Assembly (NCBI GenBank): GCA_036557885.1
Contig: DATBGS010000119.1
Location: 1 to 26,087 of the forward strand
Reading direction: 5' to 3'
Length of the DNA: 26,087 bases
Source: DATBGS01 sp036557885
GTDB taxonomy: Bacteria > Chloroflexota > Ktedonobacteria > Ktedonobacterales > DATBGS01
Shown: one piece after another, positions 25,722-26,087 of the stretch
How the letters are laid out: each line of letters opens with the position of its first letter
How positions within the stretch are numbered: the first letter of the stretch is position 1
Position numbers and translations under genes: made by a program
Notes under the pieces: generated by a model
The model's input: only the letters and a program-made list of their open reading frames with translations
Told to the model about the DNA's origin: nothing
Database searches by the model: none

Positions 25722-26087
25722 TCATCCGGCTGGCTCGCTGCTTTTTGTCTGATGCGCTTGCAGCGCCAGCCGGACCTTCCTGGCAACCTCATTCCAGAGC
25801 GCGCCCCGATCTGGCTCTGGCAGGCCAATCAACGGCCTGTTTGGGGAATTGATGGATTGGATATGCGCCAGGTCTTCTCGATCTTCAAAGGCGCAGTGGC
25901 TCAAAATAACGGGAATAAGCAGCGTCTTTCCTTGCCGGGCAGCCTCCAGCAGCCAGGGAAGCTCATATTGATCTATGAAGTCGGAGGCCAGGAAATTCTC
26001 GCTGACCAGCAGCACTGCCACCACCGCCGATTCGACGGCCTGCTTGATCTTGGCGAACCAGTCTGAGCCAACCGCAATTTGTGTATC
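25722..26087 (-). CDS. TIR-domain protein, C-terminal part; N-terminus beyond right edge
   Basis: Open frame of 121 visible residues continuing off the window. It shows TIR-domain hallmarks: GSDWFAKIKQAVESAVVAVLLVSENFLASDFIDQYELPWLLEAA in outline (helix, beta-D, SxNFLxSxF, then the Glu of the YELP segment where NADase TIRs carry the catalytic Glu). LIPVILSHCAFE and W-x-x-VA-x-K-V follow. The chain ends shortly after the domain, so the TIR domain is C-terminal or forms most of the protein. TIR proteins in bacteria are often NAD-consuming immune effectors or signalling adaptors. Which applies depends on the missing N-terminus and neighbours. No BB-loop is visible. Confidence 0.85.
   Translation of the reverse strand, partial: DTQIAVGSDWFAKIKQAVESAVVAVLLVSENFLASDFIDQYELPWLLEAARQGKTLLIPVILSHCAFEDREDLAHIQSINSPNRPLIGLPEPDRGALWNEVARKVRLALQAHQTKSSEPAG

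Noticed and set aside
24239..25828. 529-codon minus-strand frame opposite the large membrane protein
   Set aside because: The product is a Gln/Arg/His-rich shadow, while the plus strand gives a clean polytopic membrane protein with RBS.

Overview
The window is GC-rich bacterial chromosome. It is most likely from the Chloroflexota, and probably from a Ktedonobacteria-like lineage. That placement is an inference. It rests on a Ser/Thr kinase with a C-terminal membrane domain, proteins that join an N-terminal zinc ribbon to a proline-rich linker and membrane helices, a giant secreted protein with WYFAEG-type repeats and a PQQ-like propeller, a TIR-domain protein, and abundant GC-rich foldback repeats. 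No marker gene here fixes the taxonomy.

Layout. Positions 1-1927 (minus) hold an SDR oxidoreductase followed by a PhoR/WalK-type sensor histidine kinase that runs off the left edge. Positions 1928-3351 hold a GC-rich repeat tract, an unknown 260-aa protein (minus), and a promoter/structured RNA/terminator unit upstream of it. Next come a small membrane protein (plus, 3352-3756), a Ser/Thr kinase fused to a DUF4870-like domain (minus, to 5182), a foldback repeat island (5275-5475), the 1190-aa secreted propeller protein (minus), and a stand-alone DUF4870-like protein (minus). Positions 10135-15713 are the proteostasis block, read on the minus strand as trigger factor, ClpX and Lon, with no clpP between tig and clpX. 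Two tRNA genes (Leu-TAG, Gly-GCC; minus) follow, with a clear sigma-70-type promoter.

From 16396 on the strands alternate. There are two small unknown proteins (plus), a two-gene zinc-ribbon membrane protein operon (minus), a LuxR-type regulator whose coding sequence contains a 25-bp perfect hairpin (plus), a frameshifted exported cysteine-rich protein (plus), a 101-aa unknown protein behind a palindromic extended -10 promoter (plus), an M42 aminopeptidase (minus), a DUF3592-like membrane protein, a GT-C-like polytopic protein and a large unknown membrane protein (all plus), and the C-terminal part of a TIR-domain protein (minus) cut by the right edge.

How it fits together: the only obvious functional module is protein quality control (tig-clpX, then lon, with M42 aminopeptidase further away). 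The rest is mainly sensing, envelope and exported functions. The most interesting non-coding signals are the 3027-3283 RNA unit with two mutually exclusive hairpins, the perfect hairpin inside the LuxR gene, the palindrome enclosing a -10 box at 20675-20701, and a dispersed foldback repeat family.
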